Assembly (NCBI GenBank): GCA_013817115.1 | Contig: JACDDG010000096.1 | Span: forward strand, 1-8,127 | DNA from: Parachlamydiaceae bacterium | GTDB taxonomy: Bacteria; Chlamydiota; Chlamydiia; Chlamydiales; Parachlamydiaceae | DNA length: 8,127 nt | Reading direction: 5' to 3' | In this document: one piece after another, positions 1 through 6,064 of the stretch | Layout of the letters: each line of letters starts with the position of its first letter | Numbering within the stretch: position 1 is the first letter of the stretch | Position numbers and translations under genes: made by a program | The notes under the pieces: generated by a model | Databases searched by the model: none | Told to the model about the DNA's origin: nothing | What the model saw: the letters and a program-made list of their open reading frames with translations, nothing else

Positions 1-130
1 AACGATTTGCCTTGTTGCCAGGATTTGTGGGTGCAACGATCTCGATCGTGGCTTAAGCTTGCGTGGAGGCTACGTTGCTACTCAACATTGGAATGATGAG
101 CTACGGTCTGCCGCCACAATTTGCTGTTGA
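1..130 (+). other. Possible 3' end of a coding remnant at the window edge
   Basis: The + frame starting at base 2 is open from the edge to a TGA at 128-130 and would encode about 42 residues. It includes a stretch reading RGLSLRGGYVATQHWNDE, which vaguely recalls glycine-aromatic strands of outer-membrane barrel proteins, but this is only an impression. The next frame over (base 3) is also open for 17 codons, to a TAA at 54-56, so a frameshifted remnant is possible. The stretch looks richer in G+C than the AT-rich DNA that follows. No start codon or ribosome site can be seen because the left side is cut off. It could equally be noncoding. Confidence 0.2.
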
Positions 131-343
131 ACGATTTTGATTTGCTGACATGATTTGTGAAGGTAAATCAGATTTATTGTTTTTTTCATTTCTAAATTCA
201 ATAAAATTTGGCTAAAATCTTTTCCGAAATCTATTTTGTTAGTGGCGGAATCCATTTTATATTTCCAGTTAATTTAATTGACACTATCAACTTAAATTGT
301 TGATATTTATTATAGATGCAAAATCAATCATCAGAAGCATGTC
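131..343. other. AT-rich intergenic stretch without a recognisable gene
   Basis: This stretch is very AT-rich, with scattered stops in all frames, and I see no gene in it. A short AT-only inverted repeat (TAAAT at 164-168, ATTTA at 172-176, loop CAG) is followed on the + strand by a T-rich run at 177-186. That could be a weak terminator for whatever ends at 130, but a five-pair AT stem is poor evidence. Confidence 0.4.
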
Positions 344-384
344 AAAAAAAAATGGAGATATTTCATACTGAAATATCTCCATTT
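344..384 (-). terminator. Rho-independent terminator of the tRNA-Leu gene
   Basis: A perfect 16-bp inverted repeat pairs 350-365 with 369-384 around a 3-nt loop. Read on the - strand it is followed by an uninterrupted T tract, nine T including those in the stem base (352 down to 344). It begins four bases past the tRNA 3' end, so it is well placed to end that short transcript. The stem is unusually long and perfect, though AT-rich. In the other direction the A tract would not act as a terminator tail. Confidence 0.9.
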
Positions 385-387
385 AGA

Positions 388-469
<82 letters not shown>

Positions 470-486
470 AAGTAGGGAATAACTTT

Positions 487-515
487 ATTATAGGTAGACG
501 GCTATTTTCTGCCAA
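487..515 (-). promoter_or_regulatory. Sigma-70-type promoter for tRNA-Leu
   Basis: On the - strand a TTGGCA box (515-510) and a perfect TATAAT box (492-487) are separated by exactly 17 bases. The predicted transcription start is near 480, about 11 bases before the mature tRNA 5' end at 469. Spacing, match and position all fit a strong housekeeping promoter. Confidence 0.85.
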
Positions 516-564
516 GAGCCAAATTAACATTTTGTAAAAAATTTAAAAAAGGTTAAAAAAAGAA

Positions 565-634
565 CATAGAGACAAAAACTCATTAAAAACACAAAAGACA
601 AATCACTTAAAAACACCCTTTAAGTGCCTCTATG
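565..634 (+). repeat. Nested inverted repeats in the rmlB leader region
   Basis: A perfect 8-bp inverted repeat, CACTTAAA (604-611) with TTTAAGTG (619-626), has a 7-nt loop. It lies inside a second perfect 7-bp pair, CATAGAG (565-571) with CTCTATG (628-634). Together they could form a branched leader structure or a pair of operator half-sites about 70-130 bp before rmlB. No T tract follows on the + strand, so it does not look like a terminator for rightward transcription. I see no convincing -35/-10 pair between 531 and 701, so the rmlB promoter is unassigned. Confidence 0.35.
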
Positions 635-701
635 CCATCTAATGATCTACGATGTCCTTATTGTCCTTTACCTTTAATTTTGCTTTTTCAAAAGGAAAAA
701 A

Positions 702-1763
702 ATGATCCTAGTGACCGGAGGAGCTGGATTTATCGGCTCAGAGTTCGTGCTACAATGGATTCGTGAAGAAGGTACCCCTATCATAACACTCGATAAATTA
801 ACCTATGCCGGAAACCTCATTAATCTCGCTAGTTTGGCTGAAAATCCACTTCACACTTTTGTGCATGCTGACATTGCTGACCGGAAAACTGTAAGTTTGC
901 TACTAGAAAAACATCAGCCTAACAGCATCATCCACTGCGCAGCCGAAAGCCATGTCGATCGCTCAATCACTTCTCCTCGAGCTTTCATTATGACGAATAT
1001 AGTAGGAACTTCCATTCTACTAGAGGAAGTATTACACTATTGGCAATCACTTTCATCAGAAAAACAAAAAACATTCCGTTTTCTATATCTTTCCACAGAT
1101 GAAGTTTATGGATCACTCGATCCTGAGGAAAAACCAGCTAAAGAAAATCATAGCTATGCTCCAAATAGCCCTTATGCTGCTTCAAAGGCTAGCGCTGATC
1201 ATCTCGTTAGAGCATTTAATCGAACATACAATTTACCGACGATTACAAGTCACTCTTCTAATAATTTTGGACCACGCCAATTCCCCGAAAAACTTATTCC
1301 TCTTGCTCTTTTTAACGCCCTTAACGAGCAACCTATCCCCCTATATGGAGATGGACTAAACATTCGCGATTGGATTTTTGTCGAAGATCATTGCCGCGCT
1401 TTACGCTTCATATTAAAAAATGGCGTTCCCGGAGATAGCTATAATATTGGAGGAAACAACGAAAAAACTAACTTAGAACTAATTAACGAGATTTGCAGAA
1501 TATTAGATCGCATTCAACCACGCAAATCAAACGCTTCACACTCAGAGCTGATCCAACCTGTTAAAGATCGATTAGGCCATGACCGTAGGTACGCTCTCGA
1601 CACCTCAAAACTTCAAAATGATTTGGGATGGGTGCATGAGGACAACTTCCAAGCAAATTTGCATAATACAATCAAATGGTATATAGAAAATCCTGTCTGG
1701 ATGGAGGCAATGACCTCAGGTGCTTACCAAGATTGGATTAAGTTATATTACACTAAGGAATAA
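702..1763 (+). CDS. rmlB: dTDP-glucose 4,6-dehydratase
   Basis: The enzyme converts dTDP-glucose to dTDP-4-keto-6-deoxyglucose with tightly bound NAD+, in the cytoplasm, as the second step towards dTDP-rhamnose and related deoxysugars. The 353 residues match the usual family length. The Rossmann motif TGGAGFIG is at residues 5-12. The catalytic segment STDEVYG is at 131-137 (Thr132, Asp133, Glu134), and the YxxxK pair is Tyr158 and Lys162. Further family motifs are SNNFGPRQFPEKLIP (186-200), RDWIFVEDH (222-230) and GHDRRYALD (292-300). It is an extended-SDR enzyme. The ATG fits because the nucleotide-binding strand begins at residue 2 and AAAGG (691-695) lies six bases upstream. The next gene, rmlA, starts six bases after the stop, so the two are surely one operon. 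The gene appears intact. Confidence 0.96.
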   Translation: MILVTGGAGFIGSEFVLQWIREEGTPIITLDKLTYAGNLINLASLAENPLHTFVHADIADRKTVSLLLEKHQPNSIIHCAAESHVDRSITSPRAFIMTNIVGTSILLEEVLHYWQSLSSEKQKTFRFLYLSTDEVYGSLDPEEKPAKENHSYAPNSPYAASKASADHLVRAFNRTYNLPTITSHSSNNFGPRQFPEKLIPLALFNALNEQPIPLYGDGLNIRDWIFVEDHCRALRFILKNGVPGDSYNIGGNNEKTNLELINEICRILDRIQPRKSNASHSELIQPVKDRLGHDRRYALDTSKLQNDLGWVHEDNFQANLHNTIKWYIENPVWMEAMTSGAYQDWIKLYYTKE

Positions 1764-1769
1764 TCATAT

Positions 1770-2630
1770 ATGTTAAAAGGCATTCTTCTCGCTGGTGGAT
1801 CTGGAACGCGATTATATCCTGCTACAGCTGCAATATCAAAGCAGTTGTTACCGATCTACGACAAACCGATGATCTACTACCCCCTGTCTGTTTTGATGCT
1901 TGCAGGAATTCGGCACATTCTAGTGATAACTGCTCCGGATGAATTACCTCGTTTTAAAAAGCTTCTAGGAAATGGCAACCAATGGGGAATTCATTTGACC
2001 TATGCTGTACAAGATAAACCTGAGGGAATTGCTCAAGCTTTCGTTATAGGAGAAGACTATATTGGCAAAAGCAATTGCGTATTGATCCTAGGGGACAATA
2101 TTTTTTATGGGAATGATCTCAATGGGCAACTTAAAGAGGCGCTGAAGAAAAAAAATGGGGCGACTATTTTTGCTTATCAAGTTAATTCACCGCAACATTA
2201 TGGTGTTGTAGAATTCGATTCAGAAGGCAAAGCTATCAGTATTGAAGAGAAGCCCTCAAATCCTAAATCTCGCTATGCAGTCACGGGCTTGTATGCCTAT
2301 GATAATGACGTTATTAACATTGCTAAATCACTTAAACCTTCTAAACGCAATGAACTTGAAATTAGCGATATCAACAGCATTTACTTAGCTAGAGGAAATC
2401 TCGACGTTAAAAAGATGGGTAGAGGGATGGTTTGGTTAGATGCAGGCACTTTTGATTCGCTCCTTGACTCTTCCCTTTTCATACAAACACTTCAGAATCG
2501 ACAAGGTGTTAAAATCGCTTGTCTCGAAGAGATTGCTTTCCGCAAAGGCTATATTACTGCGGAAGAAATAAAGGCCTTGGCTACGCACTATGCCAACTCA
2601 AGTTATGGCAGCTATCTCCTTGACATTTGA
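1770..2630 (+). CDS. rmlA: Glucose-1-phosphate thymidylyltransferase
   Basis: RmlA condenses glucose-1-phosphate with dTTP to give dTDP-glucose, the substrate of RmlB. The 286 residues match the normal length of about 290. Visible motifs are the nucleotidyltransferase loop GGSGTRLYP (9-17) with Lys24 following, QDKPEGIAQA (81-90), the metal-binding LGDN (107-110), YGVVEFD (144-150), EEKP (159-162), VTGLYAYD (171-178), RNELEISDIN (193-202) and WLDAGT (222-227). AAGGA at 1755-1759, inside the end of rmlB, serves as ribosome site ten bases before the ATG. The order B then A is the reverse of the reaction order. Genes rmlC and rmlD are not adjacent: a histidine kinase follows instead. A promoter for that kinase overlaps the last codons of this gene. 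Confidence 0.96.
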   Translation: MLKGILLAGGSGTRLYPATAAISKQLLPIYDKPMIYYPLSVLMLAGIRHILVITAPDELPRFKKLLGNGNQWGIHLTYAVQDKPEGIAQAFVIGEDYIGKSNCVLILGDNIFYGNDLNGQLKEALKKKNGATIFAYQVNSPQHYGVVEFDSEGKAISIEEKPSNPKSRYAVTGLYAYDNDVINIAKSLKPSKRNELEISDINSIYLARGNLDVKKMGRGMVWLDAGTFDSLLDSSLFIQTLQNRQGVKIACLEEIAFRKGYITAEEIKALATHYANSSYGSYLLDI

Positions 2631-2654
2631 CAACATCATATTAATGTGTATAGT
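2627..2654 (+). promoter_or_regulatory. Sigma-70-type promoter for the hybrid histidine kinase
   Basis: A perfect TTGACA (2627-2632) is followed after 16 bases by TATAGT (2649-2654). A second perfect TTGACA lies just upstream at 2620-2625, but without a matching -10 at the right distance. The -35 box overlaps the rmlA stop codon. The predicted transcription start is about 2661, leaving a leader of about 22 bases before the kinase ATG at 2683. This supports separate expression of the kinase from the rml operon, although read-through is also possible because no terminator is seen between them. Confidence 0.65.
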
Positions 2655-2670
2655 CTGCATTAAATGGTTA

Positions 2671-2675
2671 AGAGG
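2671..2675 (+). promoter_or_regulatory. Ribosome binding site that decides the kinase start
   Basis: AGAGG lies seven bases before the ATG at 2683. The longer in-frame alternatives at 2590, 2605 and 2644 lack a comparable site. All three also lie upstream of the predicted transcription start near 2661, and the first two lie inside rmlA. Confidence 0.7.
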
Positions 2676-2682
2676 CACATTA

Positions 2683-5340
2683 ATGGAAATCGTCAAGACA
2701 ATCTTAAGAAAAATACAATCAAATATTTTTTTTTGGCCCCTTCTATTAACTATCCTTGCACCGATTTTTTTTGTCTTTATCGGTGTCTATTTTATTCTTA
2801 ACACAGAATTTGGAAATCAAATTTTTTCTCATTTAGCCTACGCTTCACATAAACAATATGCATTTGTATTTTCCGAAATTCAAAATAAAATGATAGCGCT
2901 TGGTTTTATTTCAATCCTAGGAGCATCTCTCCTGACATATTTCATCTCAAAACAAATGCAAAAATTAAAAAACAAATCCGACAATCTATCTACTAAACTA
3001 GAAATCGCGAATAAGAGTATTGAGCAAGCCTTTCACACTAAATCTACTTTTCTTTCAAACATAACTCATGAATTAAGAACACCTCTCAATGCGGTAATTG
3101 GTTACAGTGAATTGCTCTCAGAAGAATTACAAGAAAAAGGATTAACAGAATACCTGCCAGATTTAACTCGAATCAATTCAGCCGGCAAGCATTTGCTCGC
3201 GTTACTCAACAACGCATTGGATCTTTCTAAAATTGAAGCGGGGAAAATAGAACTTTCATTAACGAACGTCAATATAAATCAATTTTTATCTGAAATCGAA
3301 TCCGTTGCATTATCTCTTGCAGAGAAGGGACACAATAATTTCATTCTGCAGTACTCCCCATCTCTTGGATCTATCTACACTGATGTAGCAAAACTACGTC
3401 AAAGCCTCTTAAATATAATTTTAAATGCTTGTAAATTTACAGAATCTGGAACAGTGACCTTAAATGCTGATTATTTTGAAAAAGATGAAAAGCTTTGGGT
3501 AAAATTTGAAGTGATGGACAATGGCAGTGGAATTTCAGAAAAAAAACTAAATTACTTGGTTAAGAATCTTAAACAAACGAATCCCCAATATACTTTAAAA
3601 GGAACAGGTCTAGGACTTTTTATTTCTACCCAATTTTGTAGAATGTTGGGTGGGGATATTTCGATCTCGAGTAAAGAGGGTGTCGGAAGTACATTTATTA
3701 TTACCATACCGGCAATTTGTGAAAGTTGCACAAAGCACGACAGCAGTGACAAATTACGCGAAATAAAAATATCTGAGAAAAGTGGATTTGTTGAGAGCAG
3801 AGGAACTGTATTAATCATAGACGCCAATCCTTCATTTCACGAATTTATAGAAACAAATTTAGGAAAAAACTTTCGGTTAATCCATACATATAATGGCAAA
3901 GACGGCCTTGAAATGGCCACATTCTATCATCCGGATGTAGTCACTTTAGACGTGAATTTACCAGAAATGGATGGAAGAAAAATAATTAACTTGATGAAAT
4001 TGGATGAAACGCTACATCAAATTCCAATCATCATTACCACAGCATTGCCAGAAAAAGATTTTGACAAATCTGCAGGAGTTTCCGACTTTTTAGCAAAACC
4101 TATTCAACCCAAAAAGCTCTTAGAAGCATTAAAAAAATATACAACAGATGATTCACCTTTAGTCCTTGTTGTGGATGACGAACCAGAAGCACGTAACTAT
4201 TTGACTCGTTTATTATATAATGCAGGCTGCAAAGTTGTTGAAGCTAAAAATGGACTAGAAGCTCTTGAGTGCCTTCAAGAGTCGGAGCCTTCTCTTATAT
4301 TGTTGGACCTCCTGATGCCGAAAATGGACGGTTTTGAATTTGTGGCAAGGTTGCAAGGTAGTGAAAACTGGTCCAAAATTCCGATAATCGTTGTTTCAGT
4401 TAAAGACTTAACAAATGAAGAACTTCAAATATTGAATGCTGGGGGAGTAGAGCAAATTTATAAAAAAGGTGCCTTCGGACAAAAAGAATTTTCTTCAGTC
4501 ATCAAGTATCAAATTGAATCAGCAATTGATAGAAGTCAGCTCAACAAAAATTTTAAAAAATCCTTAGTGGGCTTAGAGGAACAATTTTCATCTGAGGAAA
4601 AAGACAAACTAGAGAAAAAGTTAATACTTATTATCGATGCCGCTAAGGGTGTCTATAATACTTTGGAACTCCAACTTAAAGAAGCCAATTTGGAAATAAT
4701 ACAAGCATATGACGGGGAAAGTGGCCTATTGTTGGCTCAAAAAAATTACCCTGATCTCATTCTTCTTGATGTTCTACTGCCGGGAATTGATGGTTGGCAA
4801 GTACTTGCTCAACTAAAAGCACATGTGCATCTTAAATCCATACCGGTAATCATGCTAACTCAAATGACGACAGAAAATTTTGGATATTCACGCGGAGTAG
4901 CTGATTATTTAGTTAAGCCTGTAAGTGGTCAGACACTGGTTGACCATATTAAAAAAAATATTGCTTTAAGAGAAGTAGAGTACGTGCTTGTCGTTGACGA
5001 TGATGAAGCGATGCGATACCTATATGTAACCACATTACAGAAAGCCGGCTGGAAAGTTCAGCAAGCAGTTAGTGGCAGGGAAGCACTCGAAAAAATTCAA
5101 CAAAAGATTCCGGTTTTAATCTTGCTTGATATCATTATGCCTGAAATGGACGGTTTCGCAGTTATTGGACACTTGAAACACAACCCTGAATGGAATGATA
5201 TTCCTGTCATTGTGCTGACAGCAGCTAATTTATCCGATGAAGAACTGGAGCGTCTCAATAAAACTTCATTAAAGGTTTTTCAAAAAAGTAACTACCGCCG
5301 AAGTGATTTGTTAAAGGCTGTAAGAGAAATTATTCAATAG
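2683..5340 (+). CDS. Membrane hybrid histidine kinase with four receiver domains
   Basis: This 885-residue sensor kinase should autophosphorylate on histidine and pass phosphate to aspartates in its own receivers and probably in the lone receiver encoded next. Two membrane segments (about 16-39 and 71-89) enclose only about 30 residues. A helical linker (90-120) leads to a HisKA domain with H-box His129 in THELRTPLNAVIGYSE. The ATPase domain has the N-box around Asn244 and Asn248, DNGSGIS (279-285) and KGTGLGL (306-312). Four receivers follow with acceptor aspartates Asp423, Asp542, Asp696 and Asp816. Switch residues are Thr453, Ser572, Thr726 and Thr846, and conserved lysines are Lys472, Lys595, Lys745 and Lys868. 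REC1 and REC3 resemble each other, as do REC2 and REC4, suggesting duplication of a pair. REC1 and REC3 read IIDA where two acidic residues are usual. No PAS, GAF, HAMP, HPt or output domain is evident. The signal sensed is unknown. Confidence 0.95.
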   Translation: MEIVKTILRKIQSNIFFWPLLLTILAPIFFVFIGVYFILNTEFGNQIFSHLAYASHKQYAFVFSEIQNKMIALGFISILGASLLTYFISKQMQKLKNKSDNLSTKLEIANKSIEQAFHTKSTFLSNITHELRTPLNAVIGYSELLSEELQEKGLTEYLPDLTRINSAGKHLLALLNNALDLSKIEAGKIELSLTNVNINQFLSEIESVALSLAEKGHNNFILQYSPSLGSIYTDVAKLRQSLLNIILNACKFTESGTVTLNADYFEKDEKLWVKFEVMDNGSGISEKKLNYLVKNLKQTNPQYTLKGTGLGLFISTQFCRMLGGDISISSKEGVGSTFIITIPAICESCTKHDSSDKLREIKISEKSGFVESRGTVLIIDANPSFHEFIETNLGKNFRLIHTYNGKDGLEMATFYHPDVVTLDVNLPEMDGRKIINLMKLDETLHQIPIIITTALPEKDFDKSAGVSDFLAKPIQPKKLLEALKKYTTDDSPLVLVVDDEPEARNYLTRLLYNAGCKVVEAKNGLEALECLQESEPSLILLDLLMPKMDGFEFVARLQGSENWSKIPIIVVSVKDLTNEELQILNAGGVEQIYKKGAFGQKEFSSVIKYQIESAIDRSQLNKNFKKSLVGLEEQFSSEEKDKLEKKLILIIDAAKGVYNTLELQLKEANLEIIQAYDGESGLLLAQKNYPDLILLDVLLPGIDGWQVLAQLKAHVHLKSIPVIMLTQMTTENFGYSRGVADYLVKPVSGQTLVDHIKKNIALREVEYVLVVDDDEAMRYLYVTTLQKAGWKVQQAVSGREALEKIQQKIPVLILLDIIMPEMDGFAVIGHLKHNPEWNDIPVIVLTAANLSDEELERLNKTSLKVFQKSNYRRSDLLKAVREIIQ

Positions 5341-5418
5341 AAATTATCTATACCGAAGAACGTTCAAATTTTGGTTTTTGGCAAAGAGAAAGCTCCCGCG
5401 ATTAAGCGATCAAAAACA

Positions 5419-5448
5419 ACCCCATATTATAATATTGGGTCATTTTTT
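5419..5448 (+). terminator. Possible terminator between kinase and lone receiver (or an AT promoter element)
   Basis: ACCC (5419-5422) pairs with GGGT (5437-5440), and inside, after one mismatch, ATAT (5424-5427) pairs with ATAT (5432-5435). CATTTTTT follows at 5441-5448. This looks like a modest intrinsic terminator about 80 bases after the kinase stop. The same hairpin centre contains a perfect TATAAT at 5428-5433, but I see no good -35 box at 16-18 bases upstream, so I prefer the terminator reading. Confidence 0.4.
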
Positions 5449-5501
5449 ATCCAAAATTTGAATGCTCTTCAGTATAAAAGTAAAGAAAAAGGATCTAGAC
5501 T

Positions 5502-5864
5502 ATGACGCAAGTACTCATTGTAGAAGATAACGAAATGAACAGGGACATGCTTGGTCGTCGCCTAATCCGCAAAGGCTACGAAATCATTTATGCTCTAAAT
5601 GGGGAAGAAGCTATTGAAAAGGCGAAAAGTAAACCAGACATTATTTTGATGGATCTTTCTTTACCTATAATGACAGGATGGGATGCAATTAAACTTCTGC
5701 GAACGATGGAAAGTACTTCAAATATTCCCATCATAGCTATAACAGCCCATGCGCTGTCAGGAGAAATGGAAACGGCTTTTGAGGCTGGTTGTAATGATTA
5801 TCTAACGAAGCCTATCGAATTTGATCTCTTACTTGAGAAAATGGAGGCGCTCTTAAAAAAATAA
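5502..5864 (+). CDS. Stand-alone receiver protein, DivK-like
   Basis: This 120-residue protein is a single complete CheY-type receiver with no output domain. Acidic residues Glu8 and Asp9 precede the acceptor Asp51 (in LMDLSLP). Thr81 lies in AITAHA, and Lys103 lies in YLTKP. The segment FEAGCNDYLTKPIEF is typical of receivers that exchange phosphate with hybrid kinases, as in the DivK group, and such a gene often accompanies kinases with a tandem receiver pair. It is therefore probably a partner of the kinase encoded 161 bases upstream, acting by protein contact in the cytoplasm. AAAGGA (5488-5493) lies eight bases before the ATG. A TATAAA box at 5473-5478 could serve as a -10 element, but has no clear -35. 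Whether it shares the kinase transcript depends on the hairpin between them. The output target is not identifiable. Confidence 0.93.
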   Translation: MTQVLIVEDNEMNRDMLGRRLIRKGYEIIYALNGEEAIEKAKSKPDIILMDLSLPIMTGWDAIKLLRTMESTSNIPIIAITAHALSGEMETAFEAGCNDYLTKPIEFDLLLEKMEALLKK

Positions 5865-6064
5865 TATTAATTGCCAAAGTTTAGAGGAAAAAGAGCGATA
5901 TGACAATCTCGCGTCTATATCAAAGAGCGTTCGCACTTCGTTATTACACCAAGCACAATCGAAATGTTAGCCGCCTTTAAAACAAACATCTAGATCCTAT
6001 AAAATCACACCTTATGTGGGCTGGGCTACATTTTGCTGCGTTTTTGGGATGTCTACATCTTAAT
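5865..6064. other. Convergent intergenic region, with one 26-codon frame
   Basis: This 200-base gap separates the + strand receiver gene from the - strand pncB. An ATG at 5900-5902 opens a 26-codon frame ending with TAA at 5978-5980, preceded by AGAGG (5883-5887) and AGAG (5892-5895). The peptide, beginning MTISRLYQRAF, would be strongly basic. Such a short frame arises easily by chance, so I do not call it a gene. It may also be what is left of a former third gene of the kinase module. Confidence 0.3.
5888..5921 (-). terminator. Weak candidate terminator downstream of pncB
   Basis: On the - strand, GATAT and GAC halves pair with GTC and ATATC (5917-5921 plus 5913-5915 with 5897-5904), giving eight pairs with one bulged base and an 8-nt loop. 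GCTCTTTTT follows down to 5888. It lies about 145 bases after the pncB stop. The stem is imperfect and the T run is short and offset, so this is tentative. Confidence 0.25.

Noticed and set aside
1..145. Repeated AACGAT-like words (near 1, 34 and 130) as a repeat array
   Set aside because: The copies are short, imperfect and unevenly spaced, so they do not form a CRISPR or iteron-like array.
632..766. Short + frame containing CPYC that runs into rmlB
   Set aside because: It overlaps the start of rmlB in another frame and lacks a convincing ribosome site, so the CPYC match is probably chance.
1099..1359. Open + frame inside rmlB
   Set aside because: It lies wholly within rmlB in another frame, and its composition is that of an out-of-frame reading with no ribosome site or domain.
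2590..2682. Longer N-terminus for the kinase starting at 2590, 2605 or 2644
   Set aside because: The first two starts lie inside rmlA, all three precede the predicted transcription start near 2661, and none has a good ribosome site. AGAGG points to 2683.
3552..3827. Open - frame opposite the kinase ATPase and REC1 region
   Set aside because: It is antisense to well-conserved kinase motifs and carries no recognisable features.
6006..6018. CACA/TGTG hairpin as pncB terminator
   Set aside because: There are only four pairs, with a weak T stretch after it on the - strand.
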